64,000 bases of DNA. Source: RYN-230 sp963704995. GTDB lineage: Bacteria > Actinomycetota > Actinomycetes > Streptosporangiales > Streptosporangiaceae. The notes under the pieces are model-generated. The model saw only the letters and a list, made by a program, of their open reading frames with translations. It was not told the DNA's origin and ran no database searches. Location of the stretch: assembly GCA_963704995.1 (NCBI GenBank), contig CAVPIM010000004.1:1-64000 (forward strand), in the 5' to 3' direction. A program made the translations under genes and the position numbers. Below, in pieces: positions 49,428 to 58,272 of this stretch. Position 1 is the first letter of the stretch. Each line of letters starts with the position of its first letter.

Positions 49428-50267
49428 GTGAGTGACCTGCTGCTGCTCACCGGGGCCCTGGAACCGGCATCCGAGATCCTGCCTTCCCTGGGATTGCTGC
49501 TGCATAGCGTGCGTGTCGCGCCGCCTGAGGTGCCTGTCCTGGCGGACGCACCGCCCGCGGACGCGATCCTGGTGGACGCCCGGCGCGACCTGGCCCAGGC
49601 CAGGACCCTGTGCCTGCTGCTGCGCACGGCCAGCCTGGACGCCCCGCTGCTGGCCGTGGTCACCGAGGGTGGCCTGGCCGCGGTGACCGCCGAATGGGGC
49701 GCCGACGATGTGATTTTGCACACCGCCGGGCCCGCCGAAGTGGAGGCCAGGCTGCGGCTGGCCATCGGCCGCAAGGCCAGCCTGGCCCCGACCGCCCCGG
49801 ACGAGATCCGCTCCGGTGACCTGGCGATCGACGAGGCCACGTACACGGCCCGGCTGCGCGCCCGCGCCCTCGACCTGACGTTCAAGGAATTCGAGCTGCT
49901 GAAGTTCCTCGCCCAGCACCCGGGGCGGGTGTTCACCCGGGCCCACCTGCTCCAGGAAGTCTGGGGCTACGACTACTTCGGCGGCACCCGCACGGTGGAC
50001 GTGCACGTGCGGCGCCTGCGCGCCAAGCTCGGCACCGAGCACGAGGCGCTGATCGGCACCGTCCGCAACGTGGGCTACCGGTTCGTCCCGGCCAAGGGCA
50101 GCGACGAGGGACGGGCCGCGCGCGTCTCCCGCCCGGCGGAGCAGGATCAGGCGAACGGGGCGGTCTCGGAGGCGGACGGCCTGGTGGCGGACGGCCCGCA
50201 GGCCGGGTCCCCGCAGCGGGACGATCCCCAGAAGGAACCCAGTGCCGCTCCCGCCGACCGGCGCTGA
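49428..50267 (+). CDS. glnR: nitrogen regulator GlnR (atypical OmpR-type)
   Basis: A 279-residue orphan response regulator controlling nitrogen assimilation. The receiver (MSDLLLLTGALEPASEILPS; LAVVTEGGLAAVTAEWGADD) lacks the usual phosphoryl Asp quartet as in GlnR, and the effector winged helix DLTFKEFELLKFLAQHPGRV with EVWGYDYFGGTRTVDVHVRR matches GlnR of Streptomyces closely. The C-terminal 35 residues are extra and Ala/Asp-rich. GTG 49428. It overlaps mshD by 26 bp at its end. Autoregulation or leader effect of the 21-bp repeats is possible. Confidence 0.92.
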   Translation: MSDLLLLTGALEPASEILPSLGLLLHSVRVAPPEVPVLADAPPADAILVDARRDLAQARTLCLLLRTASLDAPLLAVVTEGGLAAVTAEWGADDVILHTAGPAEVEARLRLAIGRKASLAPTAPDEIRSGDLAIDEATYTARLRARALDLTFKEFELLKFLAQHPGRVFTRAHLLQEVWGYDYFGGTRTVDVHVRRLRAKLGTEHEALIGTVRNVGYRFVPAKGSDEGRAARVSRPAEQDQANGAVSEADGLVADGPQAGSPQRDDPQKEPSAAPADRR

Positions 50268-51249
50268 CGCGCCGCAGGCCGCCGGGAGCGGGGCGCCGCT
50301 CATCACGGTGACCGCGCGGCTGGCGGAGGCGGAAGCCGCCCAGGTGCTCCGGCTGGCCGAGGCGGCCGCCGGGCGCGACGGGGTCGGCCCGCTGTCGGAG
50401 CCCGTGCTGCTGCACCTGCGGTACGGCGGCGGCGCACCGGCCCGCGACCTGCTGCTGACGGCGGGCCCGGCGCTAGCCGGATATGCCCACCTGGATCCGG
50501 CCGGTGAGGCCGATCCGGCCGAGGGCCCGGCCGCGGAACTGGTGATCCACCCGGACTACCGGGGCCGCGGGCTCGGCCTGGCCCTCACCCGCGCGCTGCA
50601 GGCCGAGGCGGCCCCGCACCCGCTGCGCGTGTGGGCGCACGGCGACCTGCCCGCCGCCCGCGCCCTGGCGGCCCGGGCCGGCTTCGCGCGGATCCGGTCG
50701 CTGTGGACGATGCACCGCCCGCTGGCGGGCCTGCCGCCGGTCCCGGCCTTTCCCCCCGGGGTCACCCTGCGCACGTTCTCGGCCGGCGCCGACGAGGCGG
50801 CGTGGCTGGACCTGAACCGGAGGGCCTTCGCGCACCACCCGGAGCAGGGCGCCTGGACAGCGGAGGACCTGGCGCTGCGGGAACGTGAGCCCTGGTTCGA
50901 CCCGGACGGGTTCTTCCTGGCCGAGCGGGACGGGAAGCTGGCCGGCTTCCACTGGACCAAGATCCACGGCCCGGCAGATAACGAGGATCCGGCCGCCGCC
51001 GGTCACTCCGCCCCGGGCCAGGGGGCGATCGGCGAGGTGTACGTGGTGGGGGTGGATCCCGCCGGGCAGGGCGGCGGCCTGGGCCGCGCGCTGACCCTGG
51101 CCGGGCTGCACTACCTGCAGTCCCGGGGGCTGCCCGAGGTCATGCTCTACGTGGACGAGGACAACACGCCGGCCATCCGGCTGTACGAGTCACTGGGCTT
51201 CACCCATCAGGGCACCGATGTGATGTTCCGGTATCCCCCCGCAGGGTAA
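50242..51249 (+). CDS. mshD: mycothiol synthase
   Basis: The last step of mycothiol synthesis, acetylating Cys-GlcN-Ins. The 335-residue protein has two GNAT domains: the first with VIHPDYRGRGLGLALTRALQ near 95-115, the second with VGVDPAGQGGGLGRALTLAG and MLYVDEDNTPAIRLYESLGF near 290-315. Start GTG 50242 overlaps glnR; ATG candidates are later. Mycothiol is specific to actinobacteria, confirming the lineage. Gene order glnR-mshD is found in relatives. Confidence 0.92.
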   Translation: MPLPPTGADAPQAAGSGAPLITVTARLAEAEAAQVLRLAEAAAGRDGVGPLSEPVLLHLRYGGGAPARDLLLTAGPALAGYAHLDPAGEADPAEGPAAELVIHPDYRGRGLGLALTRALQAEAAPHPLRVWAHGDLPAARALAARAGFARIRSLWTMHRPLAGLPPVPAFPPGVTLRTFSAGADEAAWLDLNRRAFAHHPEQGAWTAEDLALREREPWFDPDGFFLAERDGKLAGFHWTKIHGPADNEDPAAAGHSAPGQGAIGEVYVVGVDPAGQGGGLGRALTLAGLHYLQSRGLPEVMLYVDEDNTPAIRLYESLGFTHQGTDVMFRYPPAG

Positions 51250-51265
51250 TGCGGCCCGCCGTATC

Positions 51266-51427
51266 TCAGTTGACCCCGACCACTGACTCGATGCCCAGCA
51301 CCGCGTCGAGTTCCGCATCGGTCAGCGGCTGGTCCCGCACCGCCACCGCACTGAGAACCTCGGCGTACAGCTCGATCTCATCGAGTGCAACGCGATCGGG
51401 GACGCGAAGATCGAGATGCTCGCGCAC
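51266..51427 (-). CDS. small acidic hypothetical protein
   Basis: A 53-residue protein from GTG 51427 with GGAGG about 8 bases upstream: MREHLDLRVPDRVALDEIEL then YAEVLSAVAVRDQPLTDAEL. The frame is open back to 51472 but no better start exists there. It is acidic, helical and convergent with mshD, 16 bp from its stop. A small conserved actinomycete protein is plausible; no function is assigned. Confidence 0.6.
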   Translation of the reverse strand: MREHLDLRVPDRVALDEIELYAEVLSAVAVRDQPLTDAELDAVLGIESVVGVN

Positions 51428-51663
51428 CGCGCCCACCTCCATCGCCAAGCGGATTCGCGGAAGCCTGACCACAAGGTTACGACGCGGCCCTATGCCCCCG
51501 CATGACCCATCAGGGTCATTTCTGGACCACCCTCAAGTGGGATTTTACCCAGAACCCTGGTAACAATTCCAAGAAGCAGTGGGCGATGAGTCTCTCGGTG
51601 CGGTAAAGCACTCCGGCGCTTCATCGTGACCCGAGTGACTGGTGCAGTGAGTGCCGCGACGGG

Positions 51664-52206
51664 TTATCCAGGATTGGCGGGCAGATCATGCCAGTCCGCG
51701 GCCCGGTGCACCGCGGCCCGGGCCCGGTAGCTCGCGGGCGTGCCGGAGAACGTGGCCCGGTCGGCGTCGGTCAGCTCCCGGACGACCCGGCCGGGCACCC
51801 CCGCCACCAGCACCCCGGCCGGGACCTTCTGGCCCGGCCGGATGACGGTGCCCGCCGCCACCAGCGAGCCCGCGCCGATCCAGGCCCGGCCGAGCACGAT
51901 GGCCCCGATGCCGACCAGCGCCCCGTCGCCGACCAGCGCCCCGTGCACGGTGGCCCGGTGCCCCAGGCTGACCCGCTCGCCCAGGATGACCGGCTCGCCC
52001 CGGTCCACGTGCAGGCAGCACAGATCCTGGATATTGCAGTCCGCGCCCACGATGATCTCGTCATCGTCCGCCCGCAGCACGGAGCCGTACCAGACGCTCG
52101 CGCCCGGGCCCAGCGTCACCCGGCCGACCAGGATGGCCCCGGGGGCGATCCAGGCCTCCGGATGCACGTGCGGGGTGTTACCGTCGAGTGACCCGAGCCG
52201 GCCCAT
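51664..52206 (-). CDS. gamma-carbonic anhydrase family protein
   Basis: A 180-residue left-handed beta-helix protein with hexapeptide repeats: PEAWIAPGAILVGRVTLGPG, CNIQDLCCLHVDRGEPVILG, VSLGHRATVHGALVGDGALV. Histidines of the metal site are seen in LCCLHVDRG and SLGHRATVHG (three His across the trimer). It may hydrate CO2 or be an acyl-transferase-like scaffold. It is divergent to the DivIVA-like gene. ATG 52206 is the natural start. Confidence 0.88.
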   Translation of the reverse strand: MGRLGSLDGNTPHVHPEAWIAPGAILVGRVTLGPGASVWYGSVLRADDDEIIVGADCNIQDLCCLHVDRGEPVILGERVSLGHRATVHGALVGDGALVGIGAIVLGRAWIGAGSLVAAGTVIRPGQKVPAGVLVAGVPGRVVRELTDADRATFSGTPASYRARAAVHRAADWHDLPANPG

Positions 52207-52432
52207 GACCCCTCCTCTGCCACCCCGCTGACGGCCGGTAAACCGCTACCAATCGGGGCAAAACGGGATACTCGTTCGTTTCGGTTGCGCGCACGAGGCT
52301 TACGGACAAGAGTCTTGCCTGCTGTCCCAGATCTTTCCTGCCCCAAACCCGCTCCCACCTCAGGTGAACCCGCCCGAGCCGCCGCGCCGGGCCGGGCGTA
52401 GCCTGGCCCTGACCCACCTGACGGGTGACACC

Positions 52433-53539
52433 ATGACTGAGCAAAGCGACCTTATCCCTGACCTCGACTCCGAAGACGCGTTCGAAGTACAGATGCGCGG
52501 CTACAGTCGCCGGCAGGTCAATGAATTCGTGGCCCGTTCCCGGTCCCAGACCCGTGATCTGGAGGAGCGGCTTTCCCGTTCCATCGACGAGGTCGAGCGG
52601 CTGCGGACCGAAGTGAGCGCGTCCCGGCAGCGGGAGATGGAAGACAAGCCTGCCCATCAGGAGCTCAGCGAGCGGATGGCGCAGATCCTCAAGCTGGCTG
52701 ACGACGAGGCCAGGGCGCAGAAGGCCCGCGCCCTCGAGGACATCACCCAGCAGCGCAACGACGCCAAGCAGGAGATCGACCGGCTCAAGGCCGAGGCCCG
52801 GGAGCAGACCGAGCGGATGCTCGCCGCCGCGCAGGAGCAGGCCGAGAACACGATCGCGACCGCCCGGTCCGAGGCGGAGAAGGCCCGCACCTCGGCCCGC
52901 AACGAGGCGGAGCGCACCATCAGCGACGCGCAGAAGAAGTCGGAGAACGCGGTGGCGGCCGCCCAGGCCCAGGCCAAGCAGATGCTGGACGAGGCGACCG
53001 CCCGGGCCACGGCCATCCACGACGGTGCGGAGCGCCGCCTGAACCTGCTGGTGGCCCGGCACACGGAGACGGTGCGCCGGCGCACCGAGGTGCGCGACGT
53101 GGTGACCAACCTGGTGGCCGGCGAAGCCGCCCGCGGCTCGCTGGAGGAAGAGGTGGCGCGGTCCGTGGCCAGCGCCGTGTCCGGCAACGGCGGCGGCAAC
53201 GGGACGGCCCGGACCGGCGGTGCGCCCGAGAGCCGGCCCACGCCCGCGGCGGCTCCTGCGGCCGGCTCGCGCCCCGCGGACGGGCCCGCGAACGGCGCGG
53301 CGGACTCCGCGGCGGCCCGCAGCCACCGGGGCGGACCGGTACCGGGCGAGCGGGTGCCGGCCGAGCGGCCCGCGCCGTCCGGTGGGTCAGGGTCGGGCAG
53401 CCCGGCCGCTGGCTCCACGTCCGGTGCCCCTGGCCGCCCGGCGGCCAAGCCGATCCGCCCCACCGCGGGCCGCGGCACGCCCGGCAGCCTCGGCGAGCAG
53501 GCCGCGCCGCCGGCCGACGGCGCGCGGATGACCGAGTAA
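52433..53539 (+). CDS. DivIVA-like coiled-coil protein
   Basis: A 368-residue protein with the DivIVA-type membrane-binding N-terminus (FEVQMRGYSRRQVNEFVARS, about 17-36), a long coiled coil (about 40-215) and a disordered Gly/Pro/Ala tail. The coil carries EQAENTIATARSEAEKARTS-like heptads. It probably organises polar growth or cell-envelope machinery, as in actinomycetes. ATG 52433 is preferred over 52364 (the family motif begins there and GGTGA lies upstream). Confidence 0.85.
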   Translation: MTEQSDLIPDLDSEDAFEVQMRGYSRRQVNEFVARSRSQTRDLEERLSRSIDEVERLRTEVSASRQREMEDKPAHQELSERMAQILKLADDEARAQKARALEDITQQRNDAKQEIDRLKAEAREQTERMLAAAQEQAENTIATARSEAEKARTSARNEAERTISDAQKKSENAVAAAQAQAKQMLDEATARATAIHDGAERRLNLLVARHTETVRRRTEVRDVVTNLVAGEAARGSLEEEVARSVASAVSGNGGGNGTARTGGAPESRPTPAAAPAAGSRPADGPANGAADSAAARSHRGGPVPGERVPAERPAPSGGSGSGSPAAGSTSGAPGRPAAKPIRPTAGRGTPGSLGEQAAPPADGARMTE

Positions 53540-53550
53540 CCAGGCCAGAC

Positions 53551-53602
53551 CTGACACGCGGAACGGCCCGGGGCCCGCGCCCCGGGCCGCTGCGCGTGTC
53601 AG
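53551..53602. terminator. nested double hairpin between convergent genes
   Basis: CTGACACGCG (53551-53560) pairs with CGCGTGTCAG (53593-53602), and inside it GGCCCGGGGC (53565-53574) pairs with GCCCCGGGCC (53579-53588). It overlaps the stop of ppx and follows the DivIVA-like stop. Both arms are perfect; it should terminate both genes. Confidence 0.85.
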
Positions 53603-54544
53603 CGTCCCGGCAGGCCGGTGCTGAGCGCGTCCAGCCGCCGCAGGATCACGCCCTCGCGCAGCGCCCACGGGCAGATGAACAGCTCTTGCAGGTCGAACAG
53701 GTCCATGACCGCGTCGGCCACGATGGCGCCCGCGACGAGCTGGCCTGCCCGCCCGCGGGACACCCCGGGCATCTGGGCCCGGTCCGCCGCGGACATGCCG
53801 GCCAGCTTCTCGGACAGCTTGGTCAGGTCGGCGTGGCTGAGCCGCCGCCGGACGTAGGGACCCTCGCTCGAGGGCGCCGCACCGGCGGTCCTGGCCAGCT
53901 GCCGGAACGTCTTGGACGTGGCCACCGCGCGGTCCGGCCTGGCCGTCCCGCATTACCTGGCCGGCCTGCCGGCCGATCTCCGCCCGCACGTGCCGGCGCA
54001 GCTGGCGCACCTGCGCGGGTGAGGGCGGGTCTTTGGTGAGCCAGTCCCGGGTCAGCCTGCCCGCGCCGAGCGGCAGCGAGATGGCCACGTCGGGCTCCTC
54101 GTCCACCCCCTCGGCGATCTCCAGGGATCCGCCGCCGATGTCCAGGATCAGCAGCTTGCCCGAGGACCAGCCGAACCACCGCCGGGCGGCGAGGAAGGTG
54201 AGCCGCGCCTCGTCCTGGCCGGACAGGACCTGGATGTGCGCGTCGCTCTCCTCCCGGATCTGGGCCAGCACCTCGTCGGCGTTGGCCGCGTCGCGGACCG
54301 CGGAGGTGGCGAAGGCGAGCAGCTCCTCGACCCCCTTGTCCTCGGCGATCTGGAGCGCCTCGCGGACGAAGGCGCGCAGCTGCTGGGCGCCCTCGTCCGA
54401 CAGCCGGGTGCCGCCTTCGAGGTGGTCACCGAGCCGCAGCTCGGCCTTGTGCGAGTAGACCGGGGTGGGCCGGGCGCCGCGGTAGGCGTTGACCACCAGG
54501 AAATGCACCGTGTTGGAGCCCACGTCCAGGACACCGAGTCGCAT
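53599..54544 (-). pseudogene. Ppx/GppA-type exopolyphosphatase, frame broken
   Basis: A phosphatase of the sugar kinase/Hsp70 superfamily. The N-terminal frame has LGVLDVGSNTVHFLVV (3-18), a loop LAFATSAVRDAANAD and LILDIGGGSLEIAEG (phosphate-1 loop), ending at GQVMRDGQ near 53945; the C-terminal part PDRAVATSKTFRQLAR to the stop at 53599 is in another frame. One extra base or two missing bases near 53940. After repair the length is about 314, typical for the short actinobacterial Ppx. Linked to polyphosphate and phosphate stress. Terminator overlaps the stop. Confidence 0.85.
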
Positions 54545-54606
54545 ACATTGACGCTACTGGGCCAGAGGCGATGTCAGTACCGCGGCCCGCACTCGGGGAG
54601 GCCGCC

Positions 54607-55356
54607 ATGACCAAAACCGCGGGCCGGGTCCGCACCGAGACCGGCCGCAAGCGGGTCCGTGCCTACCTCGGCGGTGACCTGGTCGCGGACACCAGGGCGC
54701 CGGTCCTGGTCTGGGAATGGCCTTACTTCCCGGTGTACTACTTCCCGGCGGCGGACGTCCTGGCCCGGCTGGTCCCGGCCGGGGAGACCGAGCACTCGCC
54801 GAGCCGGGGCGAGGCGGAGATCTACCACGTGCAGACACCCGGCGACACGGCGGAGCGGGCCGCCCGGCGCTACCCCGACTCCCCGCTGGAAGCCCTGCGT
54901 GACCTGGTCAGGCTGGACTGGGACGCGATGACCGAGTGGTTCGAGGAAGACGAGCCGGTCTACACCCACCCGCGCGACCCGTACACCCGGGTGGACATCC
55001 TGGCCAGCTCGCGGCACATCCGGGTCGAGGTGGACGGGGTGACCGTGGCCGAGTCCCGGCAGCCGCGCATCCTGTTCGAGACCGGCCTGCCGCCGCGGTA
55101 CTACCTGCCGCTGACCGACGTGCGGATGGACCTGCTGCGGCCGTCGGCCACCCAGTCACACTGCCCGTACAAGGGAACCGCCGGCTACTGGTCGGTGCAG
55201 GCGGGTGACCAGCTGCACACCGACCTCGTGTGGATCTACCGCACCCCGCTGCCGGAGAGCCAGAAGGTCGCGGGCCTGGCCTGCTTCTACGACGAGAAGG
55301 TGGACATCTACCTGGACGGCGAGCGCCAGGACCGGCCCAGGACCCATTTCAGCTAA
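54607..55356 (+). CDS. DUF427 protein, two copies of the domain
   Basis: A 249-residue protein with two DUF427-like beta domains (about 10-110 and 125-240). Repeated motifs: RVRAYLGGDLVADTRAPVLV and HIRVEVDGVTVAESRQPRIL, each followed by Y(F/Y)P or YYLP and a TxxHCPYKGTA-like end in the second copy. DUF427 proteins are cytoplasmic with unknown chemistry. ATG 54607 with GGGAGG upstream. It is divergent from ppx with about 60 bp. Next is the arginase-like gene 32 bp after its stop. Confidence 0.85.
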   Translation: MTKTAGRVRTETGRKRVRAYLGGDLVADTRAPVLVWEWPYFPVYYFPAADVLARLVPAGETEHSPSRGEAEIYHVQTPGDTAERAARRYPDSPLEALRDLVRLDWDAMTEWFEEDEPVYTHPRDPYTRVDILASSRHIRVEVDGVTVAESRQPRILFETGLPPRYYLPLTDVRMDLLRPSATQSHCPYKGTAGYWSVQAGDQLHTDLVWIYRTPLPESQKVAGLACFYDEKVDIYLDGERQDRPRTHFS

Positions 55357-55388
55357 CGGTCATATCGGCGACCAGCCGGAGGCTACGG

Positions 55389-56321
55389 ATGCCTGACACG
55401 GCAGCTCACCCCGGACGCCGCATCGTGGCCACCGGGGTACCGATCGACTGCGTGAACGCGCCCGGGCCCGGCAGCCCGCGGTTCGGCACGGAACTGGCCC
55501 CGGCCGCCCTGCGGGACGCGGGGCTGCCCGGTGCGGCGGGCGCGGCGGACGCCGGCGACCTGGATATCCGGCTGGTGGGCCGGGACCGGGACACCGCGAC
55601 CGGGGTCCTCGGCTGGCCGTCAGTCCTGGCCGCCACGCGGGCCTTGCGGTCGCTGGTCCGGACCCAGGTCGGTGAGGGCAGCGTGCCTTTCCTGGTCGGC
55701 GGCTGCTGCACGCTGCTGCCGGGGGCGCTCGCCGGGGCCCGGGACGCCCTCGGCACAGCCGGCCTGGCCTACCTGGACGGGCACCTGGACCTCTACGACG
55801 GCCGGACCTCGACGACCGGGGAACCCGCGGACATGCCGGTGTCGGTGATCACCGGCCGCGGCCCGGCCGCGTGGTCCGGCGACCTGGGCGCACCCCTGGT
55901 CGGTCCCGGCCAGCTGGCCCTGCTCGGCCCGCGGGACCGGGAGGAGGCGGCCGGATACGGGTCGGTGCTGCCGGAGGAGGCCGGGCTGGATCCGGAGCTG
56001 ACCCCGGCCGGGCTGCGGGAGGCGGGCCTGGCCGCGGCCGGGGAGGCGGCCCGGGATCAGCTCACCGCGGCGGCCTGCCGCTACTGGGTGCACCTGGACG
56101 TGGACGTGCTGGACGAGCAGGCCTTCCGGGCCACGGACTACCTGATGCCCGGCGGCCTGTCGCTGGCCGAGCTCGGCGAGCTGATCCGGCCGCTGCTGGC
56201 CGGGCCCGCGCTGGCCGGGATGTCGCTGGCCTGCTACAACCCGGAGAAGGACCTCGGCGGCGCCGGCGCGCGCGACCTGGTCACCCTGTTCCGGGAGGCG
56301 TTCTCGGCCGCGCGGCCTTAG
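55389..56321 (+). CDS. arginase-family protein with altered first metal motif
   Basis: A 310-residue ureohydrolase-like protein. Metal motifs seen: LVGGCCTLLPGA (about 97-108), where the canonical GGDHS has GGCCT; AYLDGHLDLYDG (near 123-134), for the DAHxD; and VHLDVDVLDEQAF (near 235-247), DxDxxD intact. The lost His in the first motif suggests altered metal content or other chemistry, as in several actinobacterial arginase-like proteins. ATG 55389 is the first within the frame that matches. It is 32 bp after the DUF427 gene. Confidence 0.8.
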   Translation: MPDTAAHPGRRIVATGVPIDCVNAPGPGSPRFGTELAPAALRDAGLPGAAGAADAGDLDIRLVGRDRDTATGVLGWPSVLAATRALRSLVRTQVGEGSVPFLVGGCCTLLPGALAGARDALGTAGLAYLDGHLDLYDGRTSTTGEPADMPVSVITGRGPAAWSGDLGAPLVGPGQLALLGPRDREEAAGYGSVLPEEAGLDPELTPAGLREAGLAAAGEAARDQLTAAACRYWVHLDVDVLDEQAFRATDYLMPGGLSLAELGELIRPLLAGPALAGMSLACYNPEKDLGGAGARDLVTLFREAFSAARP

Positions 56322-57085
56322 CTGACCACGGTGCCGAAGAGGTGCCCGATGCCGTAGGTGAAGGCCAGGCCGAGGGCCCCGCCGATGACCACCCGCAGGA
56401 CGGCGCGGCGGACGTTGCTGCCGCCCAGGCGGGCGCTGACGGCACCGGCCAGGCCGAGGGCGACCAGGACGGCGGCGAAGGTCACCGGGACCCGCAGGCT
56501 GGCCGGAGGCAGCAGGATGGCCAGCATCGGCAGCACAGCGCCCGAGATAAACGACAACGCCGAGGCGGCCGCGGCCTGGACCGGGCTGGGAATGTCAGCG
56601 GGGTCGATGTGCAGTTCGGCGTCGAGATGGGCGGACAGGGCGCCGCGGGCGGTCAGCTCGGCGGCGACCGTGGCGGCGGTGGCCGCGGAAAGGCCCTTGG
56701 CTTCGTACAGGGCGGTCAGCTCGGTCAGCTCGGCGTCCGGGTCGTCAGTGAGTTCACGTTTCTCCTGCCTGATCTGCGCCCGCTCGCTGTCGCGCTGGCT
56801 GGAGACTGACACGTACTCGCCGAGCGCCATCGACACGGCCCCGGCGACCAGCCCGGCCAGCCCGGCGGTGAAGATGGGCCCGCGGGCCGTCGTGGCCCCC
56901 GCCACCCCGATGACGATGCCCGCCACCGACACGATCCCGTCGTTGGCTCCCAGCACCCCAGCCCGCAGCCAGTTCAACCGCCCCGCGGTGCCACCAGAAT
57001 GCGGCTCCTGGGCGTGGGTGGGCCGCCCGCCCTCGGCCGCCTCGACCTGAGCGGCGGAGGGCATGACGTCGTCGTTGTCGCTCAT
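56318..57085 (-). CDS. VIT1/CCC1-type transporter
   Basis: A 255-residue vacuolar iron transporter-like protein with five membrane helices and a cytoplasmic helical loop (about 105-170). N-terminal helices include RAGVLGANDGIVSVAGIVIG and SMALGEYVSVSSQRDSERAQ, the typical family signature. It would export iron or manganese. ATG 57085 overlaps the dipeptidase by 4 bp. The 3' end overlaps the arginase-like stop (56318-56321). Confidence 0.88.
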   Translation of the reverse strand: MSDNDDVMPSAAQVEAAEGGRPTHAQEPHSGGTAGRLNWLRAGVLGANDGIVSVAGIVIGVAGATTARGPIFTAGLAGLVAGAVSMALGEYVSVSSQRDSERAQIRQEKRELTDDPDAELTELTALYEAKGLSAATAATVAAELTARGALSAHLDAELHIDPADIPSPVQAAAASALSFISGAVLPMLAILLPPASLRVPVTFAAVLVALGLAGAVSARLGGSNVRRAVLRVVIGGALGLAFTYGIGHLFGTVVS

Positions 57086-58272
57086 GACCCCGGACCATCC
57101 AGGTCCTCGATCCGGGCCGTGGACGGTGGCCGCCGCGCGGACAGTTCCCGGGCCGCCGTCTCGGCCTCCTGCATGACCCGCAGGATGTTGCCCCCGGCCA
57201 GCTTGGCGCAGTCCTCCTCGCTCCACCCGCGGGCCAGCAGCTCGCCGAGCAGTGCCGGGTAACAGGACACGTCCGCCAGCCCGTCGGGCAGCTGGTCGGT
57301 GCCGTCGAAATCGCCGCCCAGGCCCACGTGATCCAGGCCGGCCACCTCGCGCACGTGCTCGACATGGCCGGCCACCTGGGCCAGCGTCGCCCGGGGCAGC
57401 GGGCTGACCGCGGCCAGCTCGCCGCGGACCCGGTCCCGCGCCGGCAGCTCCCAGGGATCGGCGCCGCGCCGCTCCATCTCGGCGGTGAGCTCGCGCTCCC
57501 AGGCCCAGCACTCAGGCGACACGAACGAGGACACGAAGGTGACCATGCACACCCCGCCGTTGTCGCGCAGCCGGGCCAGGATCCCGTCGGGCACGTTGCG
57601 CGGGTGGTCGCACAGGGCCAGGGCGCTGGAGTGGGAGAAGATGACCGGCGCCTCCGCGACGTCCAGCGTGTCCCCCATCGTGGCCGGCGAGACGTGGGAC
57701 AGGTCGGCGAGCATGCCGAGCCGCTGCATCTCACGGACCACCGCGCGGCCGAATTCGGTCAGCCCCCCGGCCCGGGGCTGGTCCGTCGCCGAGTCAGCCC
57801 AGGGCACGTTGGCGTTGTGGGTCAGGGTGAGATACCGGACGCCGAGCGCGTACAGGGCGCGCAGCACCCCCATCGACGACGCGATGCTGTGGCCGCCCTC
57901 CGCGCCGATCAGGGACGCGATCCGGCCGGTCGCGAAGATCCGCTGCACGTCGTCCGCGGTCAGCGCCAGCTCGAGCTGGCCGGGGTAGCGCCTGATCATC
58001 CGCCGCACCAGGTCGATCTGCTCCAGGGTGGCGGCCACCGCCGCCGCGCCGGCCGGCGCCGGGGGCACGTACACCGACCAGAACTGGGCGCCCACCCCGC
58101 CCGCGGCGAGCCGCGGCAGGTCAGTCTGGGTGAAGCTGACCGGCTCGCTCAGGTCCGGGCCGTCCAGGCCGGCGCACCCCGCCTCGCGCAGCGCCCAGGG
58201 CAGGTCATTGTGCCCGTCCAGCAGCGGAACCCGGCTCAGCAGCTTTCGCGCCCGGTCACCCAGTTCGCTCAT
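57082..58272 (-). CDS. membrane dipeptidase (M19 family)
   Basis: A 396-residue M19 zinc dipeptidase. Metal motifs: LLDGHNDLPWAL (19-30, His and Asp), GAEGGHSIASSMG (Glu near 124), LTHNANVPW and ADLSHVSPATMGD with the other histidines, and the C-terminal IDxVGLGGDFDGTD with Asp near 323. It hydrolyses L,D- or D-amino-acid dipeptides, as renal dipeptidase. No signal peptide. The start overlaps the alcohol dehydrogenase stop at 58269. Transcribed before the VIT1 gene. Confidence 0.9.
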   Translation of the reverse strand: MSELGDRARKLLSRVPLLDGHNDLPWALREAGCAGLDGPDLSEPVSFTQTDLPRLAAGGVGAQFWSVYVPPAPAGAAAVAATLEQIDLVRRMIRRYPGQLELALTADDVQRIFATGRIASLIGAEGGHSIASSMGVLRALYALGVRYLTLTHNANVPWADSATDQPRAGGLTEFGRAVVREMQRLGMLADLSHVSPATMGDTLDVAEAPVIFSHSSALALCDHPRNVPDGILARLRDNGGVCMVTFVSSFVSPECWAWERELTAEMERRGADPWELPARDRVRGELAAVSPLPRATLAQVAGHVEHVREVAGLDHVGLGGDFDGTDQLPDGLADVSCYPALLGELLARGWSEEDCAKLAGGNILRVMQEAETAARELSARRPPSTARIEDLDGPGS

